Positions 10,585-20,724 of a stretch of DNA of 64,000 bases are shown here, piece by piece (positions within the stretch are counted from its first letter, which is position 1; every line of letters begins with the position of its first letter). This DNA comes from Owenia fusiformis (lineage: Eukaryota; Annelida; Polychaeta; Sabellida; Oweniidae): the NCBI GenBank assembly GCA_903813345.2, contig CAIIXF020000008.1:8082366-8146365 (forward strand), written 5' to 3'. The position numbers and the translations under genes were made by a program. The notes under the pieces were generated by a model that searched no databases, was not told where the DNA came from, and saw nothing but the letters and a program-made list of their open reading frames with translations.

Positions 10585-13397
10585 AACTGATTCTGTTAAT
10601 GAAGGCACTACAAAACTTGTGAAAAATTTTCTTACTATTATCAAATCAAATGTTAAAAATAATATTCGTTCAACAAGATTTGATGACCAACCATGGTTCA
10701 ATAGTTCCATTAAAAATGAGATTTATAAAAGAAATAGGCTTCATCACAAATTCAAATCCACTGACAATGCAACATATAAAGAAAAGTATGTAACCCAAAG
10801 TCGCAAAGTCAAAGAATTAATAGAAACAGCTAAAAGTGACTACTTATCTAATGTTACTTTTAAAATTGAAAATTGTGATAAAAATTCAATTAATTATTGG
10901 ACACTCATCAAAGACTTGTTAGGTAAAAACAGTATTTCTTCCATTCCAGTTTTATACCTGCCTAATAATGATGTTCCTGCATGCTCCAGTTTGGACAAAT
11001 CTAATATGCTCATGAAATACTTTGTACAGAAAAATCTGATTGAAAATAATGCAAATCTTACACCTATTTTTCCAAGCAGAACCAATCAAATACTCCAAAA
11101 CTTCAGAACTTCACAACAAGAGGTCTTTGAACTACTTAACGAGTTAGATGTACATAAATCTCCTGGTCCTGATGAAATCTCAAACAAGATGTTAAAAATG
11201 TGTGCCAGCTCTTTTTCATTACCAGTAAGCAACCTATTTAATAGAATATTTGACGAGAATATTTTTCCAGATATCTGGAAGGAGGGAATAGTTATTCCAA
11301 TTTACAAAAAAGGTGACTCAACCATTGCCTCCAATTATAGACCTGTAACTCTCCTAAGTACTTTGTCTAAAGTTTTCGAACGCATTATTCATAGACATTT
11401 GCTTTCTCATCTTCTCGAGCACAATCTCTTGTATAAACTCCAAAGTGGGTTCTTACCTAAACATGGAAAAACAAATCAACTAATAAATATTGTACATGAT
11501 CTTCATCAACATATTGATAATAAAGAGCATATACGCTCAATCTTTTTGGACCTGAGTTCAGCTTTTGACGTTGTCCCGCACAACTTATTGATAACTAAAT
11601 TAAAAGGCTATGGTTGTAACAACAATTTTATTAATCTCATTAAATCATACTTAAGTGATAGGCGTATCAGAGTTAAGGTCAATAATAACTTATCAGAATG
11701 GTCCTCTGTTCAACATACAGATGCTCAAGAATCAGATACACAAATACATAATAACAACCCTCAGATCAAGAATTATAAAATTAATGCAGGAGTTCCTCAG
11801 GGTTCAGTGTTGGGACCCCTCCTATTTTTGATATATATCAACGACTTACCGGATGGTCTTGTTTCAAAGACTTTCATATTCGCGGATGACACATCACTCC
11901 ATAATCCTTTTGATGTAAATGAAATATTTCTCGATATTCATGAACCCATTCAAAGTGATTTGGACCACTTAGACCAATGGGCAGCAACTTGGAAAATGTT
12001 ATTCAAAGCACAGAAAAGCGCTGATTTGATATTCACTGGACATAGAAACATTAATATTGAACCTCCTCCTCTGAAAATGAACGGGGAAATAGTCCCTAGA
12101 TGTAATACTCATAAACACCTCGGACTTACTCTTGACCAGCACCTAAACTTCAACGCTCACATTGACTACTTAATTAACAAAGTAATAAGCCTGATGAGGC
12201 CCATGAAGAAACTCTGCAAGATCTTGTCAAGCAAGCACCTTGAAACTTTATATAATGCGTACATACTCCCTCATTTTGATTATTGTGACATCATATACAA
12301 TAGTGCATCAGATACCAAATTGCAATCTCTTGAACGGTTACATTATAGAGCAGCATGTCTAGTCTCTGGAGCAATCCATGGCTCGAACACTAATAAAGTT
12401 CTCTCATCAATAAACTGGAAAACTTTATCCTCTAGAAGAGAGGAACATCTCAAAATATTTATTTTTAAAGCAAGATATAATAACTTTCCTCCTTTCATTT
12501 GTAATCTTGTCAGGTCCTATGAGAATGATATACAGGTGCGCTCACTAAGGAGCCACAGGGACTATAAGATTCCCCTTCAAACAAGCGCTTTGGCTAAGAA
12601 ATCTACAATTTTTAAAGGTATGGCCCTTTGGAATAACCTTCCACCAGATTATAGAATTGGCCAGCCAATTTCAAGATTTAAAAGAATAGTAAGAGGCGAT
12701 GGAAGCCATGCTTCTACCCTATCAACGTCAAAACTAAAAAATGCCATGCCTCGCTACCTAGAAATTCCGTTAAACCGACTCAGGTCCGGACTTCTCTTGC
12801 AAGCTCACCTCCATGCACACAACTTTGAACGGGTTGCTAATCCTAAATGTTTATGTGACAATACAAACCAGACAACTTTACATTTCCTGTTGAAATGCCC
12901 ACTGCTGACAGAACAGAGAACAACACTACTTGCAGGATTGGAGACGATAGGGATCCGTACCCACTATGATGGACTTAATATGCATGATCAATCCCAGTTC
13001 TTACTTTTTGGAGATAATAAATTTCCAATAGATGTCAATGAGAAACTAATGAACATAGTAGCATATTATATCCACCAGGGTCTAGATCTTTTGGACATGT
13101 AATCGATTACAACATGTTACAACTGAAATCCCTCTGGCCAAGGGAAAAAAAAAACCTTACACATTTTTGTGATATACGAGTGTAGTGTGATGATATTTTA
13201 TTGACTTTTTTTCATCTATTTTAACAATAACATGACATAAAAATAACTTATTATGTAAAAACTTAATAACATTCCTTTGGATTTCACTCAAAATTGCCGT
13301 CAATGTCATTAGACTTTGGCAATTGTTTAAGTTTGTATATCTGTATTTTATGGAATACAATAAAGATGATTAATAAAAAAAAAAAAAAAAAAAAAAA
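10585..13397 (+). mobile_element. 5'-truncated non-LTR retrotransposon (LINE) with poly(A) tail
   Basis: The element ends in AATAAAG, a short spacer and 23 consecutive A residues (13375-13397). The 7-mer ACTCTTG follows the tail (13397-13403) and also occurs at 10578-10584, just where the open frame begins, which makes it a candidate target duplication. The part that should lie upstream of the reverse transcriptase (an apurinic-type endonuclease and any ORF1) is missing, so this looks like an ordinary 5'-truncated insertion. The intact long ORF and perfect tail suggest a young insertion. Confidence 0.85.
10619..13102 (+). CDS. LINE reverse transcriptase ORF, 827 codons, lacks endonuclease
   Basis: The frame is open from a stop at 10583 to the TAA at 13102; there is no ATG at the head and the frame is probably entered mid-protein. 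The first 110 residues match the linker between endonuclease and RT domains. RT motifs follow: SPGPDEISNKML (block 1 region), YRPVTLLSTLSKVFERI, LDLSSAFDVVPH, AGVPQGSVLGPLLFLIYIND, and the catalytic FADD at residues 421-424. The thumb region (KHLGLTLD, LETLYNAYILPHFDY) is present. A C-terminal zinc-knuckle-like cluster has C744, C746, H755 and C760. An insertion of about 20 polar residues sits before the AGVPQGS block, where related elements usually have a short loop. The family is in the Jockey/CR1/I range; the clade was not fixed. Confidence 0.93.
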   Translation: MKNFLTIIKSNVKNNIRSTRFDDQPWFNSSIKNEIYKRNRLHHKFKSTDNATYKEKYVTQSRKVKELIETAKSDYLSNVTFKIENCDKNSINYWTLIKDLLGKNSISSIPVLYLPNNDVPACSSLDKSNMLMKYFVQKNLIENNANLTPIFPSRTNQILQNFRTSQQEVFELLNELDVHKSPGPDEISNKMLKMCASSFSLPVSNLFNRIFDENIFPDIWKEGIVIPIYKKGDSTIASNYRPVTLLSTLSKVFERIIHRHLLSHLLEHNLLYKLQSGFLPKHGKTNQLINIVHDLHQHIDNKEHIRSIFLDLSSAFDVVPHNLLITKLKGYGCNNNFINLIKSYLSDRRIRVKVNNNLSEWSSVQHTDAQESDTQIHNNNPQIKNYKINAGVPQGSVLGPLLFLIYINDLPDGLVSKTFIFADDTSLHNPFDVNEIFLDIHEPIQSDLDHLDQWAATWKMLFKAQKSADLIFTGHRNINIEPPPLKMNGEIVPRCNTHKHLGLTLDQHLNFNAHIDYLINKVISLMRPMKKLCKILSSKHLETLYNAYILPHFDYCDIIYNSASDTKLQSLERLHYRAACLVSGAIHGSNTNKVLSSINWKTLSSRREEHLKIFIFKARYNNFPPFICNLVRSYENDIQVRSLRSHRDYKIPLQTSALAKKSTIFKGMALWNNLPPDYRIGQPISRFKRIVRGDGSHASTLSTSKLKNAMPRYLEIPLNRLRSGLLLQAHLHAHNFERVANPKCLCDNTNQTTLHFLLKCPLLTEQRTTLLAGLETIGIRTHYDGLNMHDQSQFLLFGDNKFPIDVNEKLMNIVAYYIHQGLDLLDM

Positions 13398-13403
13398 CTC
13401 TTG

Positions 13404-14700
13404 GAGGGTCTGTGTGGCTATCAACCTAAATATCATCCTATATAAGAAGTTATGGAACCTTAAGGGATTTCTGACAATATTGTAACATATGTTGACACTA
13501 TTTATAAAGATTTTTATCAAAATCCTGGAAAAACAGATAAATGAAATCAAGACCCAAATGTTGTTTATTACAATATGTTAATTGCTAAAGGGAACACTTG
13601 TTAATTATCAATTTTTATATGTGTTTTGCTGTAATTAATCCTCCTTACATTCATACCATATTTACAGTTTCTGGATCATGTTGCAAAGAGTCAATGAAAT
13701 TTTCTATGAGACTACGTCATAATGATATCAAATAAAATTCACCTATATCTTTATCTAATTGACAACAAAATAATGAAAAATTGAGGTTTTTGATAATAGC
13801 TCTGGGTCGATGATATCCTGTAGAATCACATCATTTTTGTAATTTTATACCTTTTCTAAATAGGTTAATGTTAATCATTGTAATGATATATGCTGTTAGA
13901 TTTTAATGTATGGAAACACTCACACATTTATGTAATGTGAAACTATTTGAAATGATTTATAGAACGTTATGATTTAGAGTAGGATATTTGTGTGTAAAAA
14001 CAATAGAACCATACATGTCAAATCATGTAAAATCATACGATCACGAAATGCTGGAAAGTGGCTTATGATGTATTTTTTGAAATCCAAAGCTGGTTATTGA
14101 TTGTATTTAATGTATGATTATGTTTATAATTTCAAATAAAGATAAAAAATAAAAAGATAAAGAAACCAAAAAAAAACACTGGGTATCCGTGTGATATGAC
14201 CATAATTGTCTGATATGACAAACTGGGATAACTGATGGAGAATGTGCCTCCCATGTGGTTAATACAATGTCCATTTTAGGCTTTTCAATTTCCATTCCAA
14301 GCGAAATAAAAAGAACAAATCAAATTATTTTCTCTATGTTTTTACAGTTTACACAATTTATACACCCTCTGGAGTGTCCATTTCACAGGCCTGATGTACC
14401 AAACAGAATTTTGAAAAAATGCTTGATTAATCCTAATTTGTAAAATCACTTTTTTATAATTATAATGATATTACTGTGATTGGTTTATCAAAGGCTCTTG
14501 AAGAAACTACTTTGCAGCCTGTCTAAATATTAACAAGATCCATTTTGTTTATTCTAACTTTCAAATATTTTACACAATCTTTCTTATTCTTGGTGTTAGA
14601 ATTGTTGGAAATAAATTCCAATATTTGAACTCTTTCAGTCTAAAACTATATTTGAATGATGAAAAAATATTTTGTTGTTAATATGTTACAATCTTTATTT
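13404..14700. other. No gene seen; intergenic
   Basis: No credible exon or repeat was recognised. AT-rich text with short random ORFs only. Confidence 0.5.
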
Positions 14701-14749
14701 TTTAAATAAAATGAAGGAATAAAAAAATAGAAAATACATGTATTTTCAG

Positions 14750-14965
14750 ATGAAACTAACAGCCTTGTGTTTATGTCTGCTTATTCTGGGAGTTATCCAG
14801 CACAGCCAAGCCATGCCTGCCAGTCATAAGAAGAACTTATACTGCAAGACGAGGTGCTACCTTGAATTTGGATGTGACGAGTACGGAAAAGACGCTTTGA
14901 TAGGATGCCACAAAAATTGCATGTCGGGAACTTTGAGAGAAGATCTACCCTGCACTCCTATTTAA
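14750..14965 (+). CDS. Secreted six-cysteine peptide precursor, 71 residues
   Basis: The start ATG follows an excellent splice acceptor (TTTTCAG ending at 14749), so the 5' UTR probably lies in an upstream exon. An in-frame ATG at 14738 would lie inside the intron. Residues 1-21 form a classical signal peptide: a basic residue, a Leu/Cys-rich core and a small-residue cleavage site ending Q-A. The mature part of about 50 residues has cysteines at 32, 36, 42, 53, 57 and 68 (C-x3-C-x5-C-x10-C-x3-C-x10-C). The two C-x3-C pairs resemble a disulfide-stapled helical hairpin, a fold shared by some defence peptides and some venom peptides. I do not recognise the family, and nothing here decides between immune, signalling or other roles. 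The reading frame is intact. Confidence 0.75.
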   Translation: MKLTALCLCLLILGVIQHSQAMPASHKKNLYCKTRCYLEFGCDEYGKDALIGCHKNCMSGTLREDLPCTPI

Positions 14966-15400
14966 GCAATATGGGAATGGTCTGAATACCAAACCTGAAT
15001 TTCAGTGTTGGGCAAATACTACTTAACAGTGGGAATACTTGTGGCAGTAGCTAAAACTGCAAGCTGATTTTTATGACAATTAATTCTTATGTGACTGTTA
15101 CAAATATATGACATTGAGAAATTAAGCAATTGCAGTTTTTTCTGCATTGATTTCTGCAAAGCTACTGGTACTTTATTTGAAATAACTAACTGAAATGATT
15201 TCATATTTTACCCTTTTTATAGAGAATTTAATTATATCTTTGACCTTGTACATAATGAAAACCATCACAGTTCAAATACTATTACCTTAGAATACTGATA
15301 ACTAGAGTTCTTATTTTTGTCTTGATTAAGAATACTTGCGAATTCAAATCTACTGATTACATTATACTTTTTAATAATGGCTATTAATAAAACTGATACT
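14966..15400 (+). other. 3' UTR candidate of the secreted peptide gene
   Basis: No further coding signal follows the TAA at 14963-14965. The first AATAAA polyadenylation signal downstream is at 15387-15392, giving a 3' UTR of about 430-450 bases. This is an inference from signal position only. Confidence 0.35.
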
Positions 15401-15553
15401 CACTGTTTTAGCAATGTGAAATAATAAAAAAATTGTACTTTAGCATTTTGAAATAAAAATCACCTAATATCAGGGATTATGACAAAATATATTGTATTAT
15501 TGATCATTATGTTGTTTTTTAATTGAGGTACAGTAGTATTGATAGTATATATG

Positions 15554-15876
15554 GGCAGAATCAGATCTAGCAAAATAATCTTGACGAACATTGTTTCAAT
15601 TTTAGAATATTTTCGGATCATGTCAATCCTTGTTATGTCTTGTTTTCAAAAAATGCCCAAAGTGTAAACTTTATTTTGAGGAAAATTATTGATTTTTACA
15701 ATAAAGCATTCAATTGAAAACAAATATGGTGACGATTTTTATTATTTTGGAAAATTTCAACATTTTCCACTCATTTCTGTACTTTGAATCTTACATCACC
15801 AATTGAAAACATATCTGGAAACTTTTAGGAGATATCATTAGCTTATACTGTCACCCCCTATAGATCTGATCCTGCC
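15554..15876. mobile_element. Small foldback element, about 320 bp
   Basis: The left end GGCAGAATCAGATCTA and the right end TAGATCTGATCCTGCC are near-perfect inverted repeats. No clear target duplication or coding content was found. Probably a MITE, family unknown. Confidence 0.45.
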
Positions 15877-16047
15877 TTTAAATGAATTTTTACTATCCAG
15901 CTAAGTATTCAATTACTGTCATTAAATCAACAAATCGACATGCTAGTTGATTGAGTATATAGATAAATAAATAACAATATATTACATATCCTAATGTGAT
16001 AATCTCAAGGGATACCAAAGCTTTCCCATCAATCTAACAGAGCCATC

Positions 16048-16233
16048 TTAAAGTTCTGTCACATCACAAATGTTTTGTCCACTGTGATCAAGTATATTTT
16101 TATTGTCATCAAGTCTATTGTCTTGTTGTTGGTTGATCTTTTCATCATGATTATGCTCATCTGGTCTGAATCCCTGATTTGATTGGCCACTCGATAGGGT
16201 GACTTCATGTGGTGGTTCATGAGGTGCCAGGTG
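16048..16233 (-). CDS. fusl: Fuseless-like gene 1, terminal exon (hydrophilic tail)
   Basis: The acceptor GTTTTAG ends at 16234. In phase 0 the exon reads HLAPHEPPHEVTLSSGQ and continues as an N/D/Q/H-rich tail to a TAA at 16050-16048. A second frame is also open here, but phase 0 is required by exon 2. The paralogue has a hydrophilic terminal exon of similar size and the same phase (24307-24092), which supports this join. Confidence 0.6.
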   Translation of the reverse strand, partial: HLAPHEPPHEVTLSSGQSNQGFRPDEHNHDEKINQQQDNRLDDNKNILDHSGQNICDVTEL

Positions 16234-19200
16234 CTAAAACACATAAATGTTATACAGTCTAAAATAATACATCAGAAACATTTGCAATGAGTACTACTAT
16301 AGTCTTAAATAATATATCTGCAACAAATGCAATGAATACTACTACAGTCTAAAATAATACATCTGCAACAAATGCAATGAATACTACTACAGTCTAAAAT
16401 AATACATCTGCAACAAATGCAATGAATACTACTACAGTCTAAAATAATACATCTGCAACAAATACATTGAATACTATTACAGTCTAAAATAATACATCTG
16501 CAACAAATGCAATGAATACTATTACAGTCTAAAATGATATATCTGCAATGAATGCAATGAATACTACTACAGTCTAAAATTATATATCTGCAACAAATGC
16601 AATGAATACTATTACAGTCTAAAATGATATATCTGCAGCAAATGTAATGAATACCACTACAGTCTAAAATAATATATCTGCAACAAATGCAATGAATACT
16701 ACTACAGTCTAAAATAATACATTTGCAACAAATGCAATGAATACTATTACAGTCTAAGATGATATATCTGCAACAAATGCAATGAATATGACTACAGTCT
16801 AAAATGAAAATGCAATAAATACATCAAAATTAAATGCATTAAATTATACATCTGACACAAATGTAATGAACTACAATTAAAAGGAATGTGTCCGAAACAA
16901 ATGCGATAAATACTACTTCTGTCTCAAATGCAGCTGCAACAAACACAATTTGAGTAAAAACTGATATGCAGTCAGTTATTTTATCTATATATTTATCATA
17001 ACTGTAACATTCAAATGATGGAGTCATTCTTCCCACATACTGTATCTAAATAAAAGGGAAATCATGAGAATAAGTGGATAAATAAAAGTGTAATATTAGG
17101 TGCATATTATGTGCCATAATCTCTGAATATCATAAATCTCAGATATTATCAAAGTAATCATATATAAATGTTATTCTGGATTAGCTCTTTGTGTATTCTT
17201 TCAATTGACATAGTTGGAGCCACTGAATTTAAGCAGGAGCAGGACTACTGACATTGAAAACATAAAGCAATGTATTTTATCCCATACTTGAACATATTTG
17301 CAGTATATACTAGAGGTTATACCTAGGGATGATCACATATTGGATTTATCCAGAGGGATGATATGATATCCTTTTGAGGAAACAAAGGAAGATATTATAT
17401 CACCCTGAAGGATAACCCAATATACAAATCCAAATGGGGAATAACTCAATGATTAATAAACAAATAAATAATCAATAATTTGAAAACAATTAATTTACCA
17501 CATTGATTTTTTTGTAAATGTAAACAAATATAAATAGAGTAAATGAAATCCAAGGAATGTATGCAGGATGTATTATAGCAAAAAATGAATATAAATAGAG
17601 TTGCTTTATACAGCTTATATTATTTTGATGATGGTATAAAAAGAATATATTAACTACACATACACATATTAGTGAATCTATATAAGATTAATATGTAGTA
17701 AAGGATAAAGGGATCATCCTTTAGTCAATTCATTATTTTTGGATTGTCTCCTGATTAATATAATATACTGGTATATGCCCTTGGGACGTCTGAGCCTTTG
17801 ATATCATATTTGCCTCAGGATGATTCGGATAATCTCTACTTGACTGATGATGTCATCATTTTGCTATGTGATTTTCAAATGCTACCTTTGTACTTTCTCA
17901 TTAAGAAATTAAAAGTAAAGCGTTGGATAAATAGGGTGCTGACATCTTTTTTTCTTAAAAACTGCATTTACATAAACATTCTGATAATTAATGTGTCAGA
18001 TGTCATGAGTCTTCTTGAGATCTTTTAGACTTATACCCTATTGTGATAATGGTGTTCTACATTTAATATGTTTGTTTTCATTTATTGGTAGTAAGTAGGT
18101 CTTATTAATTTCTTTAGCAAAGGATAGGTATCGATATGGTGAACTGAATTCAACAATGTTTTTCTCTTAAACCAATAATTGAAAACATTCTGTAAAAAAC
18201 ACAGTCCTTTATGTAATGTTGACTGATTTGCAACAACTTAATGCAAAAATTAATTATATATATTTTATATATATCTGTTTTTGTTAACATTTTTTGTTTT
18301 TTAGTGCAATTGTTTTTTGTTCCTTTCTACCAATTCTTGAGAATGAAATAAAATGTCTTTCTGAACCTTGTTGGAACAAAATAGCATATACAACATTTTC
18401 TTAGACCTCTCAATATTATAGTTATACAAAGGAAATTTTGGTTGATTTAACAAAAAGTATGAAAAAACTTAAAACAAAACCCCCCAAAATAGATAAAAAT
18501 TAAGATAAACGTTTTATTTCATTAACAAGATACTTTTTTTAAAATCAACCAAACTTTCCTTTGTACAATACAATATTGAGAGACCTAAACACGTTGTGTT
18601 TATGACATTTTGTTCCAATGAGGTTTGGATAGATGTTTCATTTCATTCCAAACATATGATACCAACAACAAAAGAAGTGTCTGATGCGTTTTCTAAAACA
18701 ATATAGAGAAAAGTATATACAGTGTATATATATTTTAAATTATAATGTTTTGATGACTGTTTTAAGAGAAACAGATGTTCAAAAAGTTACCATATCGATA
18801 CCACTCCTTTATGCAAGTGGGAATTTACATTTGTGTTTTTCTTATAATAAAGCAAGGTCTTGAACACAAAACTGTCCTCATCGTTTCTGTCTATAATCTT
18901 CTCTGAAGAATGTGAAATTGATTGAAATGATTCAATAATACCACTCACCGTTTGGTTTACTATCTTGTCTCTGAACCATACTGTGAGGTACTGCATAGGA
19001 AGAACAACGCCAGTCCCTCCTGGAAAACTACCATCTACGAATATGGCTACTCCAAATAATGTATGAGTAGTTTGTATAATCACAGCTGTGAAGAAACCAG
19101 CGAAATGAAGAAGCCATTTTACATATAAAGGGTATCTCTCAACAATAAATATATTTGTCAAATCCCAGCAACCTCTCCATGATTGTATTGTTGCCATGGA

Positions 19201-20724
19201 AACAAAAAATAAATATAAATCTTCAAATGCAATTTTGAAGAATTTATTAGGATTTTTGCTAAGTTTTCTTGATATGTAAAATGCAGGTATTTGAAGAATG
19301 ACCACAATAACGTTCATGGAGTACCCAATTATTAATGATGTCACAGCAGACTGTGTTCGTTGTCCAGGAAATAGTAAACTGTCTGAGACTCTCCATACAG
19401 CTCTCCACATTATGGCAGTTAGAACCAAACATATAAAGTGAGAGAAGAATTGATCAAGGGTAAACTTCCACCAACAATCTTTCTGAAATGAAATAACAAT
19501 GTCAATATTATTGATGTCTCCTCAGAAAAATGAACCAGTTTTTAAAGAACTACTCAATTTCCTCAAATGTTCCATAATAATAATTGATCAAACACAAATG
19601 GTACAAAGGCTGTGAACAGAATTGTTTAATTGTTTGTTTTGCTGTATTGGTAAGGAAACGTGGGTACTATTTCTGTTTTTTCTTGCTAAAATCATTTTAA
19701 TTTTTTTGTCAATCTTTTCTAAATATGCTAAACTTAAAAATAAACCAATATTGATTGCCTGCCAAGGTTGAAAGGAAGAATATATTATCTTTTAAATACT
19801 ATTATTACTGTGCCATGAGAACTAACATTTTAAAATGCATTTTTCACTGAACCACTTTCATGCATGGATGAGTTCATTCCTCACTTGTTTATCAAACATT
19901 TTTTCAACAAAAACATGTGAGGATAAATGCTACTGTTTTGCTCATTAATAGAAATTTAGACCTATAAAAGTTAGTTTTGAATAAGTTCAGAACTTTTCAA
20001 ACAAAAAGTTCTTCAAATCACATATCACATAGTGTTATTTTGTAAGACTAAAATATAAGCTTTAAACTTTATAAAGAGCAAGAGGTAATAAGGTCTAAAA
20101 TCAAAATATTTTGCAAGGCATTTAAACTAATAAAAAAATAAAACTAATAAAAAATATCAAAATTATGCTGATTAAATTGTAATAGCCATTTTTCATTCAT
20201 CATATGCAACCTTATCACCTTACCTTAGCGCTAAATCTTGATGGAATCAAAAAGTAAAGATCTCGGTTATCAAGACTGACACCTAATGGTGTAGCTATAA
20301 CATTTCTGGCAGACCTGAGCAAAACCAATGGGATATAAGCCACTGCAAGGGATATCCAAGCACTTCTAGTGCCCTTTCCATCATAAAAGTCATATGTTTC
20401 CCAAACTCCCCTCCAAAAGCTGATGTAACCCCAACTTCCAATATAAGTATATAATCGTGTAATGATTACATAGATAACTGGATGTGTTGATTTCCGTTTG
20501 ACATATCTGCTGAAAGTGTGTTGTAGAAGTCGAAAAACCATGATTATTAGACTTCCAAGAGCGAAACATGTCCATAAATGAACTTCCGTGTTATTTGGGA
20601 AAATATATGTTGGCAATAATTCCCAAGTTCCTGCCCAATATGATGTATTGAACGCAGCAAATAAAAAGAAATTTATTGGAATATCCAATACTTTAAGTGT
20701 GTTTTTTAAATTTATTAACTTCAT
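16048..20724 (-). CDS. fusl: Fuseless-like multipass membrane protein, 406 codons, 3 exons (paralogue 1)
   Basis: Exons on the minus strand are 20724-20224, 19482-18949 and 16233-16048 (501, 534 and 186 nt), all joined in phase 0. The product has about eight hydrophobic segments. A W-x3-W motif recurs four times at residues 30-34 (WAGTW), 104-108 (WRGVW), 193-197 (WRAVW) and 268-272 (WRGCW), each followed by an acidic/aromatic stretch. This pattern and the FPGQRT segment are what I recall of the invertebrate fuseless family, which in Drosophila acts at the presynaptic membrane. The C-terminal 61 residues are hydrophilic and rich in N, D, Q and H, consistent with a cytoplasmic tail. The start is supported by an in-frame stop two codons upstream. 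Family assignment is from memory; the gene structure is better supported than the name. Confidence 0.65.
16255..16805. repeat. 45-bp minisatellite, about 12 units
   Basis: Units of the type AGTCTAAAATAATACATCTG followed by CAACAAATGCAATGAATACT and a short ACTAC link repeat every 45 bp with few changes. The array lies in intron 2 of the fuseless-like gene, starting just upstream (in gene sense) of the terminal exon acceptor. Confidence 0.93.
18119..18810. mobile_element. Long-TIR foldback element, family A copy 1 (692 bp)
   Basis: The ends AAAGGATAGGTATCGATATG and its inverted counterpart (CCATATCGATACCACTCCTTT region) are the outer parts of arms about 340 bp long, with the centre near 18480. 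A second copy of the family is at 52458-53206. No coding content. It lies in intron 2 of the fuseless-like gene, 138 bp beyond the exon 2 donor. Confidence 0.8.
18949..19482 (-). CDS. fusl: Fuseless-like gene 1, exon 2 (residues 168-345)
   Basis: The acceptor is TTTCATTTCAG just upstream of 19482. The donor ACG|GTGAGT has GT at 18948-18947. The frame would stay open past the donor to 18787, but that extra part runs into a transposon (18119-18810) and loses membrane character, so the donor is preferred. The exon encodes the second half with the third and fourth W-x3-W motifs. Confidence 0.75.
20224..20724 (-). CDS. fusl: Fuseless-like gene 1, exon 1 (residues 1-167)
   Basis: Begins at ATG 20724 and ends at the donor AAG|GTAAGG (GT at 20223-20222). 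It encodes the first half of the protein: four hydrophobic segments and two W-x3-W motifs. The segment YTYIGSWGYISFWRG is also preserved in the pseudogene paralogue. Confidence 0.8.

Noticed and set aside
16255-16805. CRISPR-like regular repeat
   Set aside because: The repeats are contiguous with no unique spacers and the sequence is animal nuclear DNA; it is a minisatellite.
18787-18948. Extension of fuseless-like exon 2 to a stop at 18787
   Set aside because: The extension passes a good donor, loses family character and runs into a transposon; the paralogue also splices near this point.
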